Shown in pieces: positions 1-7,107 of a stretch of 31,713 nt of DNA. Where the stretch lies: the IMG/VR virus record IMGVR_UViG_3300020430_000061, positions 1 to 31,713 of that record, one strand, 5' to 3'. The number at the start of each line of letters is the position of its first letter. The stretch's first letter is position 1. Source of the DNA: a virus. A model generated the notes under the pieces. The model did not search any database, was not told the DNA's origin, and saw only the letters and a program-made list of their open reading frames with translations. The position numbers and the translations under genes were made by a program.

Positions 1-179
1 TTATCAGTCGCGCAACGATATGGGATAACATATTCCTCAGATGACCACTCGGTTATATTATTATGACCGTCGAGGAACCTAAAAACGGCTCTTTCCCATG
101 ACGATCGATAAACCACTTCTTTGTGGTTACCCTTGTACTTTGCAATATTTTTTACCTTGTATCGGCCTTTATAAGTCAT
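1..179 (-). CDS. 4: Head completion nuclease, T4 gp4-like (5' part, runs off the left edge)
   Basis: On the minus strand an ATG at 177-179 opens a frame that stays open to the window edge, giving 59 codons. It begins MTYKGRYKVKNIAKYKG and continues with VVYRSSWERAVFRFLD and ITEWSSEEYVIPY. The pattern of YKG-x-K, then YRS-x-WE, then W-S-S-E-E is the signature of the T4 gp4 head-completion family, small VSR-like nucleases that act on filled heads before tail attachment. The C-terminal part, with the remaining nuclease residues, is outside the window. The gene is divergent from the baseplate genes that start at 224. In T4, genes 4, 53 and 5 are also neighbours, which supports the call. Confidence 0.85.
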   Translation of the reverse strand, partial: MTYKGRYKVKNIAKYKGNHKEVVYRSSWERAVFRFLDGHNNITEWSSEEYVIPYRCATD

Positions 180-186
180 ATAAATA
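179..186 (+). promoter_or_regulatory. T4-type late promoter -10 box (TATAAATA)
   Basis: A perfect TATAAATA lies 38 bases upstream of the ATG at 224 in the short divergent gap. This is the consensus recognised by the T4 late sigma factor gp55. It would drive the 224-17907 baseplate operon. Confidence 0.8.
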
Positions 187-214
187 ACATTAGATAATTT
201 TAACACTAGCGAGA

Positions 215-222
215 TATTTATT
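215..222 (-). promoter_or_regulatory. Possible late promoter box (AATAAATA) for the gp4-like gene
   Basis: Read on the minus strand, this octamer differs by one base from the T4 late box and lies 36 bases upstream of the gp4-like start. One mismatch in A+T-rich DNA is weak evidence, but position and orientation fit. Confidence 0.4.
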
Positions 223-223
223 C

Positions 224-1189
224 ATGTCAGATTACCATACAGAGGCATTTGGAGATCCCCGTCAAGCAGTGGCACCTATTGCTTCTCCAAGAGAGCAAGC
301 TAATGCAGCGGCAAAAGAACGTGCTAGCAAAATCGCATCTAAAAAGAAATTTGTATATCCGGGTGACTTAGCTTCGAAACATCCTGTTCAGACAAGAATA
401 TCTATTCTTCGAAGAAATACACAATTGGCAGAGCTTTTAGCTTCAGGGAATTCGCCAAGCACGCAAATCCTAGGTGATCTTCAAGACTTTACTCAAAATG
501 CGGCTAATCAAAATAGAACTACCGACACAGTTGAGACCGCATTAGCTAACATTTATTTGTATGTTCCTTCATCTGTTTCAATTAATGACGCATTGCAATA
601 CGATAATTCTGAAATTGGTATTATTGCTTCTTCTGTTTTATCGGCGGCTGATGACGCAATTGAACAAAATGCTAGTAGTATAGAACAAGGGCTGGCAGTT
701 ATGGGTGGAATCGCCGGCGGAGCTGTAATGGCAGGAGTTACCGAAGGAGCAAAGGCCTCTGGTCTTAAACAGCTTGGAAGACAAGCATTAGGTATTGCTA
801 GAAATCCAAGAACGGAAATGTTATTTAAGGCTCCATCATTAAGACAATTATCTCTTAATTGGAAATTGATGCCAACTAATCAACAAGAATCAGATGAAAT
901 TTATAATATGATTCAGTTTATGAGAGCTCATGCGTATCCAGCTACTGCTGGAAATGAAGTAACATTTACATTTCCAGACATTTTTCAAATCGATTTTATT
1001 ACAAGAACTGGTGGTGCCGCTCAGATGATTCGATTCTCAAAAGCATATTGCACATCAGTTACTACAAATTACGGCCCTTCAGGACCAGCATTCTTTCCTG
1101 GTGGTAAACCCGTTGAGATTGACCTTACTATGACATTCCAAGAAACAGTAGTTCAAACTCGCGAAACTATTAAAGAAGGCGGTTACTAA
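224..1189 (+). CDS. 48: Baseplate tail-tube cap protein, T4 gp48-like
   Basis: This 321-residue protein has an N-terminal polar region, a hydrophobic Gly/Ala segment near residues 155-175, and a conserved C-terminal domain from about residue 200. That domain contains LFKAPSLRQLSLNWKLMP, QQESDEIYNMIQFMR and TTNYGPSGPAFFPGGKPVEI. The order of S-F/L-x-W, then an E-S-x-x-I helix, then N-Y-G-P and a P-V-x-I-x-L-x-x-F-x-E strand is typical of the T4 gp48/gp54 family, which joins the baseplate hub to the first tail-tube ring. Separating gp48 from gp54 by eye is uncertain; the gp48 label follows cyanophage practice. It heads the operon behind a late promoter and its stop overlaps the next start (TAATG). 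Confidence 0.72.
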   Translation: MSDYHTEAFGDPRQAVAPIASPREQANAAAKERASKIASKKKFVYPGDLASKHPVQTRISILRRNTQLAELLASGNSPSTQILGDLQDFTQNAANQNRTTDTVETALANIYLYVPSSVSINDALQYDNSEIGIIASSVLSAADDAIEQNASSIEQGLAVMGGIAGGAVMAGVTEGAKASGLKQLGRQALGIARNPRTEMLFKAPSLRQLSLNWKLMPTNQQESDEIYNMIQFMRAHAYPATAGNEVTFTFPDIFQIDFITRTGGAAQMIRFSKAYCTSVTTNYGPSGPAFFPGGKPVEIDLTMTFQETVVQTRETIKEGGY

Positions 1190-1899
1190 TGCAGTACTTT
1201 AGATACTTTCCTCAAATTGAATATGATTTAGATGCCAATGGGCAGACAAGAACTATTGTTGATACATTTCGTTTTGCTAAAATCGTAAATGACTATAAGG
1301 ATGATATTACCTTTTATAGATTTTATGATATTCAAGAAGGCGAAAGACCTGACCACGTATCAGAAAAATTATACAATACACCAAATTATTATTGGACATT
1401 CTTTTTATGTAATCCTGAACTAAAAAGTTTAGAAAATGATTGGCCAGTAGAAGTAAATGAACTAGAAGATAAATTAAAACACAAGTATCCAAACAAAGTA
1501 TTGACCATCAATACAAATGATTTCCATAGTAAGTTTGATGTTAACGAGCAGATTAATGGACTGATCTCTGGTGCCACTGCCACATATATTGGTAAAGATA
1601 GTAATAAGGGATTTGTTACTATTAAGAATGTGACTGGTACATTTACAAATGGTGAGATCATTCAAGGTCAAACCTCTGGTGATACTGCAACTATTGGTAC
1701 ACAAGTTAATGAGATCCAAGCTCCTCATCATTATGAAAAGGATGGTCTCCAAGTGCCAAGAGGAACAGCTGGCTCTTCAGAAGTTACTAATCTTCAGTAT
1801 GAGCAGGGTAAAAATGATGCCAAGAAAAAAATTAAAGTGATTCGCCCTGAGCTAATTAGTGATGTGGCCAAGCAATTTAGGAGAATAGTACGTGGCTGA
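1189..1899 (+). CDS. 53: Baseplate wedge protein, T4 gp53-like, with a C-terminal beta insertion
   Basis: This is a 236-residue protein. The N-terminal half resembles T4 gp53 (about 196 residues): an FRFAKIVNDY region, then a conserved block SEKLYNTPNYYWTFFLCN with the Y-x-x-P-x-Y-Y-W pattern of the family. Residues about 120-172 form an extra Gly/Thr-rich beta module (GEIIQGQTSGDTATI) that also appears in the gp8 and DUF4815 proteins of this window. In T4, gp53 binds the wedge complex and helps join six wedges around the hub. The start uses a TAATG overlap with the upstream gene, which suggests translational coupling. Its end overlaps the GTG start of the hub gene by 8 bases. Confidence 0.82.
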   Translation: MQYFRYFPQIEYDLDANGQTRTIVDTFRFAKIVNDYKDDITFYRFYDIQEGERPDHVSEKLYNTPNYYWTFFLCNPELKSLENDWPVEVNELEDKLKHKYPNKVLTINTNDFHSKFDVNEQINGLISGATATYIGKDSNKGFVTIKNVTGTFTNGEIIQGQTSGDTATIGTQVNEIQAPHHYEKDGLQVPRGTAGSSEVTNLQYEQGKNDAKKKIKVIRPELISDVAKQFRRIVRG

Positions 1900-3178
1900 A
1901 CAAGTACAGCTGCCGTCCGATATTAAACTTTTAAAAGTTGATCTTACTACTGGCGATGGCAAAATTGTCGATATAACAGATCTTATCCATGAGATCTCTA
2001 TTTATGAAGCAATAGGACAAACTGCTGTTTATGGCCGTATGTTTATTGTTGATGGTACTAATGTGTTATCACAAGCAAATATTTCTGGTCAAGAAATAGT
2101 TACTTTTACATTTTCTAAGTTTGATACTAATGATGAACATATTTTCCATGTGATGAAAATTGAACAGGTTAGCATTGTTAACGAAACTGTTTCTCAGTAT
2201 ACTCTTACCTTTATCGACAGAGAATATGTACTTGATTCGATGTCTTTAGTTTCTCAGGCATATGAAGGTACTATTGACTCTATTATGAAAGACATTCATC
2301 TCAATGCCTTTGAAACAGAAATTGAAGAAGCCGATGCTTGTACTGGAACTTATAGGTTTGTAATTCCAAATTGGAAACCACTACAAACTTTAGAATGGCT
2401 AAGTAGAAAAGCTATAGACTCAAATGGTGTGCCATTAGTATATCTTAAAACTTTTAGACGTGGACCAAAACTTTTATCATTTGAAACTATGACAGCTGAT
2501 GATAATATTGTTTGTGAGTATTTTATTAATATGTCTACCGATCCACAGGCTTCAGTTTCATCAAATCAATACGACTATCAAAACATTGCAAGAAAAATAA
2601 TTAACTTTCGAACTTTACAGCATGGAAATGCATTAGATCAGATTCGTGATGGAACATACGCGCAAACATATATTAATGTCGATACTCAAGGTAAGACTGC
2701 AATTGTTAAAGATTTTTCTGGAGAGGATGTTTTTACAAATAATCCACGATTGAATGAGTATCTTCCAGTATCGATAAAGGCAAAATATGGTCCACAGGAT
2801 CAGAAAATTACTGAGCTTTCAAGATCAAAACAGTCTATTTCTTATCATCAAGGATCAAACTTTGGTAATCAATTCTTAAATTATAATAGTGAAACCCATG
2901 ATATTGACACCATTAGACAAAACTATAATGGAATGCTCGGAACATATATGTATGAAATTACTGTACCTGGTAGATTTGATTTAGAACCGGGTCGATTGGT
3001 TAATATTACGTTTCCTTCGAATAGACTTCAAAACGAAAAAGAACCTGAAGCAAATATAGATAATAAAAGATCAGGTAAGCATTTGATTTTAGCATGTCAT
3101 CACCACTTCAAAAAAGATTCTTACCACTGTATTCTTGAAGTTGCAAGTGATGGGTTTGGAGAAGAATATGAGTCTTAA
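1892..3178 (+). CDS. 27: Baseplate hub protein, T4 gp27-like
   Basis: This 428-residue protein starts at GTG 1892, preceded by the ribosome-binding sequence TAGGAG about 8 bases upstream, and overlaps the end of the gp53-like gene. Its N-terminus (LLKVDLTTGDGKIVDITDLI, then VYGRMFIVDGTNVL) and a C-terminal strand pair (TVPGRFDLEPGRLVNITF, about residue 356) match the gp27 / VgrG N-terminal fold, in which trimers form the channel that connects tube to spike. The gp5-like spike gene follows directly, and gp27 and gp5 bind each other in T4. There is no sign of truncation. The distant family similarity makes the exact symbol less sure than the role. Confidence 0.78.
   Translation: MAEQVQLPSDIKLLKVDLTTGDGKIVDITDLIHEISIYEAIGQTAVYGRMFIVDGTNVLSQANISGQEIVTFTFSKFDTNDEHIFHVMKIEQVSIVNETVSQYTLTFIDREYVLDSMSLVSQAYEGTIDSIMKDIHLNAFETEIEEADACTGTYRFVIPNWKPLQTLEWLSRKAIDSNGVPLVYLKTFRRGPKLLSFETMTADDNIVCEYFINMSTDPQASVSSNQYDYQNIARKIINFRTLQHGNALDQIRDGTYAQTYINVDTQGKTAIVKDFSGEDVFTNNPRLNEYLPVSIKAKYGPQDQKITELSRSKQSISYHQGSNFGNQFLNYNSETHDIDTIRQNYNGMLGTYMYEITVPGRFDLEPGRLVNITFPSNRLQNEKEPEANIDNKRSGKHLILACHHHFKKDSYHCILEVASDGFGEEYES
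3158..3161 (+). promoter_or_regulatory. Ribosome-binding site deciding the gp5-like start
   Basis: GGAG lies 6 bases before the ATG at 3168. A TTG at 3135 in the same frame has no comparable site, so 3168 is preferred. Confidence 0.7.
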
Positions 3179-4421
3179 CAATATGATATTTTTTATTGGT
3201 GTGGTTGAGGATCGTAAAGATCCTAAAAGCCAAGGTCGTCTTCGTGTACGTATTTATGGAGATCATGATGCCGATAAAGTAAAAATTCCAACTGAATCTT
3301 TGCCTTGGTCGCAAGTTATGATGCCAGTTACTTCAGCTTCTTGCGCTGGTATTGGTCAATCAGCAACAGGTATTGTTGAGGGATCATGGGTTGTTGGTTT
3401 CTATATGGACGGAGAATCAAAGCAGAATCCTATGATTATGGGAACACTGCCAGGTGAAGCAGGTCCAAGTGGAAGACCTGATGCTGGTTTTGCTGATCCA
3501 GCTGGTATTAACCCAGTAAGAACAGAAGGCCCTGATACACCTTACAACGCTACAGCAAGATATTATAAAGAACACGCTTCAACAAAAGATAAAGTTAATT
3601 TAAGAAAAGAAGGTGTTGAAGTTGCTATTCCACAAAAAGTTTCAAGTGTAGTAGAAAACGAGGCAGACTCTTATTATGAAAGAACTACTTGGGATATGCC
3701 CAAGCCTTTTAAAGATATAAGACCAAAGTATCCGTATAATAAAGTAATTGAAACAGAAGGTGGTCATGTCTTTGAGGTTGATGATACACCAGGTAATGAA
3801 AGAGTAAGCACATATCATACTTCTGGTACAAATGAAGAATATATGGCTAATGGTGATAAAACAGTTACGGTTGTAGGTTCTACCTATAAAGCCATTTATG
3901 GCAGTGACTATGTTTATATTAAAGGTAGTGCTAATATTACAGTTGATGGAGATATGAGACAGCTTGTAAAAGGTAACTATCATTTAGAAGTTGAAGGAAA
4001 TAAAACGGAAGCTGTTCACGGATCTCGTCAAAGTAAAATTAAAAATTCTGAACATATCGAAATTGGACAAGACTTTGGCTCTAATGTAAACGAAAATTAT
4101 GTACAAAGGATTGGTGGAGACGAAACAAGAATTGTTGACCTTAAAAGAAATACCACAATTGGTCAAACCGAAGATCTTACAGTAAAACAAGAAACTAGTT
4201 TTATTGTTATGGATAAGTTAAATATTTTTGCGTTAAAAGATTATTCAACTACCACGGCTGGCCAACTTAAAATAACATCAAAAGGTAATATTACAGTCGA
4301 AACACCAGCAAGTATGACCACGAATGTAGAAACTGATGTGACTACAAATGTTGAAGGCAACTTAACTGATAATGTTGTAGGCAATGTTGATGTTAATGCG
4401 ACAAGGATTGATCTAAACTAA
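3168..4421 (+). CDS. 5: Tail spike (cell-puncturing) protein, T4 gp5-like, without a lysozyme domain
   Basis: This is a 417-residue protein. Residues about 5-100 form an OB-fold-like domain (IGVVEDRKDPKSQGRLRVRI, a central P-W, then a GSWVVGFYMDGESKQNPMIMG strand pair). This matches the gp5 N-terminal domain, which sits on gp27. After a linker, residues about 200-417 are short alternating beta repeats rich in V/I/T/N/G (such as GDKTVTVVGS, GSANITVDGD, VEGNLTDNVVGNVDVN), the triple-stranded beta-helix needle. T4 gp5 (about 576 residues) has a T4-lysozyme domain between these parts; here the linker is too short and shows no lysozyme motif. The following PAAR-peptidase gene may supply the missing enzyme. 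The end overlaps the next start (TAATG). Confidence 0.85.
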   Translation: MSLNNMIFFIGVVEDRKDPKSQGRLRVRIYGDHDADKVKIPTESLPWSQVMMPVTSASCAGIGQSATGIVEGSWVVGFYMDGESKQNPMIMGTLPGEAGPSGRPDAGFADPAGINPVRTEGPDTPYNATARYYKEHASTKDKVNLRKEGVEVAIPQKVSSVVENEADSYYERTTWDMPKPFKDIRPKYPYNKVIETEGGHVFEVDDTPGNERVSTYHTSGTNEEYMANGDKTVTVVGSTYKAIYGSDYVYIKGSANITVDGDMRQLVKGNYHLEVEGNKTEAVHGSRQSKIKNSEHIEIGQDFGSNVNENYVQRIGGDETRIVDLKRNTTIGQTEDLTVKQETSFIVMDKLNIFALKDYSTTTAGQLKITSKGNITVETPASMTTNVETDVTTNVEGNLTDNVVGNVDVNATRIDLN

Positions 4422-5416
4422 TGGGTAAGTTAGCAATAAGACAAGGTGATTCATTAACTACAGGACATCTTTGTGCCACAACAACTACGCTTGCTCCACC
4501 AGGTCAAGGCGATGTTTATATTGAAGGAGCCTTAGTATCAAGAAGAGGTGATCCGACAGTATCGCATCCATTTCCTCCGGTTCCAGCTTGTCTTCCTCAT
4601 GTCGCATCAGTTGGACATGGATCGCCAAATGTTTATGTGCATGGTCAAAAAGTTGGATATATTACTGGCCCAGCAGATGCAGGATCTATGATAAGTGCAA
4701 ATGGTACAGTTCGAGTTGCAACAAATGCTGAAGCTGTAGCCCTTTTATTAAATATTGAAGTGTTTGAACCAGTTATCGACACAACAGTATTTCCAACGAT
4801 TGAAGCTTTTGCCACAGAGGTAATTGAAGGAAGAGAAACTGAAGAGGCTGCTGGAGAAGATCCAGAAACTTTTGAAGCTATTGAATATGGAGATGGCGGT
4901 ATTTCAAGTGCAAGGTATAATAATACTAGCCCAGTAAATAATGTAAGTGGCGCACAAGATACACCGGCTGTTACAACTGGTCAATCGGATAGTCCTGACC
5001 CTGATGCAAGTGGAACACCTGGATTAAATTTTTTACCGCATACCGATCCAAGAATTAAAACACAGCTAAAAAATATTTTACAAAGCGTAGCATCAACATT
5101 AGGTGTTACCCTTGATATTACGTCAGCATATCGTTCACCAGCATATAACGCTTCTGTTGGTGGAGCCAAAACAAGTCAGCATATGTTAGGTAATGCATGT
5201 GATATTGTTCAAACAGGTTGGTCAGATTCTCAAAGAGCAAACTTTATTACTACATGCTATAATGCTGGAATTCGTGGATTTGGTGTATATAATGGCTTTA
5301 CACACGTTGACATTGGTAATAAAAGAGCTTGGGGTAATACAGGTTCTCGGACATCATTACCAAGATATCCGTGGGCGCAATCCGCACTTAGTCCTTTTGG
5401 ATATGCGACATCATAG
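4421..5416 (+). CDS. PAAR spike-tip protein fused to an M15-type peptidoglycan peptidase
   Basis: This is a 331-residue protein in three parts. Residues 1-95 are a PAAR domain (IRQGDSLTTGHLC, VYIEGALVSRRGDP, HGSPNVYVHGQKVG), the cone that caps gp5-type needles. Residues 105-205 are an acidic, Gly/Ser/Thr-rich linker. Residues about 206-305 look like a peptidase M15 (D-Ala-D-Ala carboxypeptidase / endolysin type): YRSP with Arg238, SQHMLGNACDI giving zinc ligands His254 and Asp261, and THVDIG giving His295. The whole zinc motif S-x-H-x-x-G-x-A-x-D-I is present. In T4 the PAAR protein gp5.4 is a small separate protein and the wall-cutting enzyme is inside gp5. The fusion suggests the tip itself opens the peptidoglycan. 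Confidence 0.85.
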   Translation: MGKLAIRQGDSLTTGHLCATTTTLAPPGQGDVYIEGALVSRRGDPTVSHPFPPVPACLPHVASVGHGSPNVYVHGQKVGYITGPADAGSMISANGTVRVATNAEAVALLLNIEVFEPVIDTTVFPTIEAFATEVIEGRETEEAAGEDPETFEAIEYGDGGISSARYNNTSPVNNVSGAQDTPAVTTGQSDSPDPDASGTPGLNFLPHTDPRIKTQLKNILQSVASTLGVTLDITSAYRSPAYNASVGGAKTSQHMLGNACDIVQTGWSDSQRANFITTCYNAGIRGFGVYNGFTHVDIGNKRAWGNTGSRTSLPRYPWAQSALSPFGYATS

Positions 5417-5425
5417 GAGAATACA

Positions 5426-6430
5426 ATGTTAAATTGCGGAAATAATACAGCACTTGATGATTTAACTGGTAAGGCTGATGAAATTAAAGCTAAACTGGCT
5501 GAAGGTATGGCTGCACTTGGTGATCTTGAGTCAAAAGCTGGAGAAATTACTTCGGCGTTAAATGATTTTGCAGCTGAAATTCCTACATTTAACTCATTGC
5601 AAGCTGATCTAAATACTGCACTTTCTCAAGCTACAACTGACGCGTCGGCGGCATTTGCTACCTTTAGAGAAAAATGGGGTGATGCAATTCCTGAGGCAGA
5701 AATTCAGGAATATCTTGATACAATTACCTCTATTGCAAGTGACCCAGCCTCTTTATTAACTTTTGATCCGTGTAAAGCGTTTCCCAATAAAGAATTAAAT
5801 CCAAGTACTGGAGTAGTAGAGCAAAAAGCTAAAAAGGGTACAACACCAAATACAAGTGTAGATTTTAGTGAGTTTCTAGGAACACCTACTGGTGATGCAT
5901 CTCCTACTTCTACGACTTATGAATCTAAAATTACGCCAGAAATGACTGCATGGACTCAAGCAAGACGAGATAATATGGATAATCAATCGCAGTATTTTGA
6001 GACAGTGTATAAACCATATGCCGACAAATTTGCTGAAATGGAACAAGATCCAGACTTTATCTCACTTGATAAAAAAATAGAATCTTCAGGAAAAAAATCA
6101 TCTCAATTAATTAAAGAAGGTAGACTTACTGAAGGTGAAATGAAAGTACGTGATAAATGGAATGCTGCAGTTGATGAGGTAGATATTATTGAAGCAAGAG
6201 ATGCGTTAATGTCTAGACAATTAATAGCTTATGAATTTTTGATTACTGGAGAGATGCCACAAGAAACATATGACTCTGAAGCAAAAAATCCACAAGGATA
6301 TCTAAATGGCGGTAAAGATGGAGCAATTCCTCAAGCCGATATCGATAAGTTTAATGAGTTAGCTGCAAACTTAGATGCAAATGTTCAGGGTGGAAAAGAG
6401 TGGAAGGCCTATAGAGATGCTAGGGCGTAA
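5426..6430 (+). CDS. Unassigned baseplate-module protein, helical N-terminus
   Basis: This 334-residue protein starts at ATG 5426 with GGAG about 8 bases upstream. Residues about 10-110 are Ala/Leu/Glu-rich with heptad-like spacing and probably form a helical bundle or coiled coil. Residues about 125-190 are Pro/Ser/Thr-rich, and the C-terminal half is charged and helical. There is no signal peptide or transmembrane segment. It lies between the spike-tip gene and the gp25 gene group and ends just before a late promoter, so a structural or assembly role in the hub is likely. In T4 the hub also needs gp26, gp28, gp29 and gp51, but I see no motif that identifies it as any of these. Confidence 0.8.
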   Translation: MLNCGNNTALDDLTGKADEIKAKLAEGMAALGDLESKAGEITSALNDFAAEIPTFNSLQADLNTALSQATTDASAAFATFREKWGDAIPEAEIQEYLDTITSIASDPASLLTFDPCKAFPNKELNPSTGVVEQKAKKGTTPNTSVDFSEFLGTPTGDASPTSTTYESKITPEMTAWTQARRDNMDNQSQYFETVYKPYADKFAEMEQDPDFISLDKKIESSGKKSSQLIKEGRLTEGEMKVRDKWNAAVDEVDIIEARDALMSRQLIAYEFLITGEMPQETYDSEAKNPQGYLNGGKDGAIPQADIDKFNELAANLDANVQGGKEWKAYRDARA

Positions 6431-6434
6431 CCCG

Positions 6435-6442
6435 TATAAATA
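6435..6442 (+). promoter_or_regulatory. T4-type late promoter -10 box (TATAAATA)
   Basis: A perfect TATAAATA is preceded by G in the 37-base gap after the stop at 6430. It is 26 bases upstream of the ATG at 6468, so it would start a transcript for the small ORF, gp25 and gp6. Confidence 0.8.
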
Positions 6443-6467
6443 GTTAAAACAAACCATGGAGTGAATC

Positions 6468-6668
6468 ATGAGAGAACAAATGATTGAGGCATTAAGAAAA
6501 TATGCCGAAGGTAACATTGCAATGCATAAAGCCAACGTTGAAGTCTATCTGAATAGACCAGCTGGTATCGGTGAACATCCACAGGTGATGGAAGAACTGA
6601 CAGAACAGCTGAAAAAAATGGCTGAGTGGGATGATGTAATTAACATGATCGATGAGTATTTAGGATAA
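6468..6668 (+). CDS. Small conserved T4-like phage protein upstream of gp25
   Basis: This is a 66-residue acidic, helical protein: MREQMIEALRKYAEGNI, then an NRPAGIGEHP loop, then a second helix rich in Glu/Lys/Met. A purine-rich GGAG ribosome-binding site lies about 8 bases before the ATG. I recognise the type as a small protein of unknown function common next to gene 25 in cyanophage-like T4 relatives, but no role is established. The two-helix hairpin layout and tight coupling with gp25 (1-base gap) suggest a small assembly or binding protein. The ATG follows a late promoter directly, so it is the leader gene of this transcription unit. Confidence 0.8.
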   Translation: MREQMIEALRKYAEGNIAMHKANVEVYLNRPAGIGEHPQVMEELTEQLKKMAEWDDVINMIDEYLG

Positions 6669-6669
6669 T

Positions 6670-7107
6670 ATGGCACGGACACAGACAAAATCAGACGCTA
6701 ATAAAAAGGCGATTATTACCAGTAGAGATGTTCTCTATTCTGATTTTGATCTGTCTTTCCTTAAGCATCCCAATACAAAAGATGTTACCATCTTAAAAGA
6801 TATTGATGCAGTCAAGCAGTCAGTAAAAAATTTAGTACTTACTGCACGAGGTGAAAGACCTTTTGAACCACTGCTTGGATCAAATATTAGAACACTTCTT
6901 TTTGAACCAGTAGATGATTTTACTGCGTTTGATATTAAAGAAGAAGTTGCGATTACTTTACAAAACTTCGAGCCAAGAGCAAGAATTTTGAACATTGATG
7001 TCGTATCTGAACCCGATAATAATCGATTTAGACTTTCAATTGACTTTCAAATGATTACTAATCTTCAAACTGGCACTGCTTCATTTTACTTAGAGAGAAT
7101 TCGATAA
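6670..7107 (+). CDS. 25: Baseplate wedge protein, T4 gp25 (gpW/gp25 family)
   Basis: This 145-residue protein is close to the usual family length (T4 gp25 is 132). It shows the conserved core: a Y-S-D-F-D-L-S-F segment, VTILKDIDAVKQSVKNLVLT, the family block GERPFEPLLGSNIRTLLFEP, and the C-terminal FEPRARI / VVSEPDNNRFRLSIDFQM strands. gp25 forms the sheath-initiating handshake with gp6 and gp53 at the wedge core and is also conserved in type VI secretion (TssE). The gene ends in a TAATG overlap with gp6, its binding partner. This is one of the most secure calls in the window. Confidence 0.95.
   Translation: MARTQTKSDANKKAIITSRDVLYSDFDLSFLKHPNTKDVTILKDIDAVKQSVKNLVLTARGERPFEPLLGSNIRTLLFEPVDDFTAFDIKEEVAITLQNFEPRARILNIDVVSEPDNNRFRLSIDFQMITNLQTGTASFYLERIR

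Noticed and set aside
1307-1752. Overlapping open frames opposite the gp53-like gene
   Set aside because: They lack ribosome-binding sites, have no family resemblance, and lie entirely within well-supported genes on the other strand.
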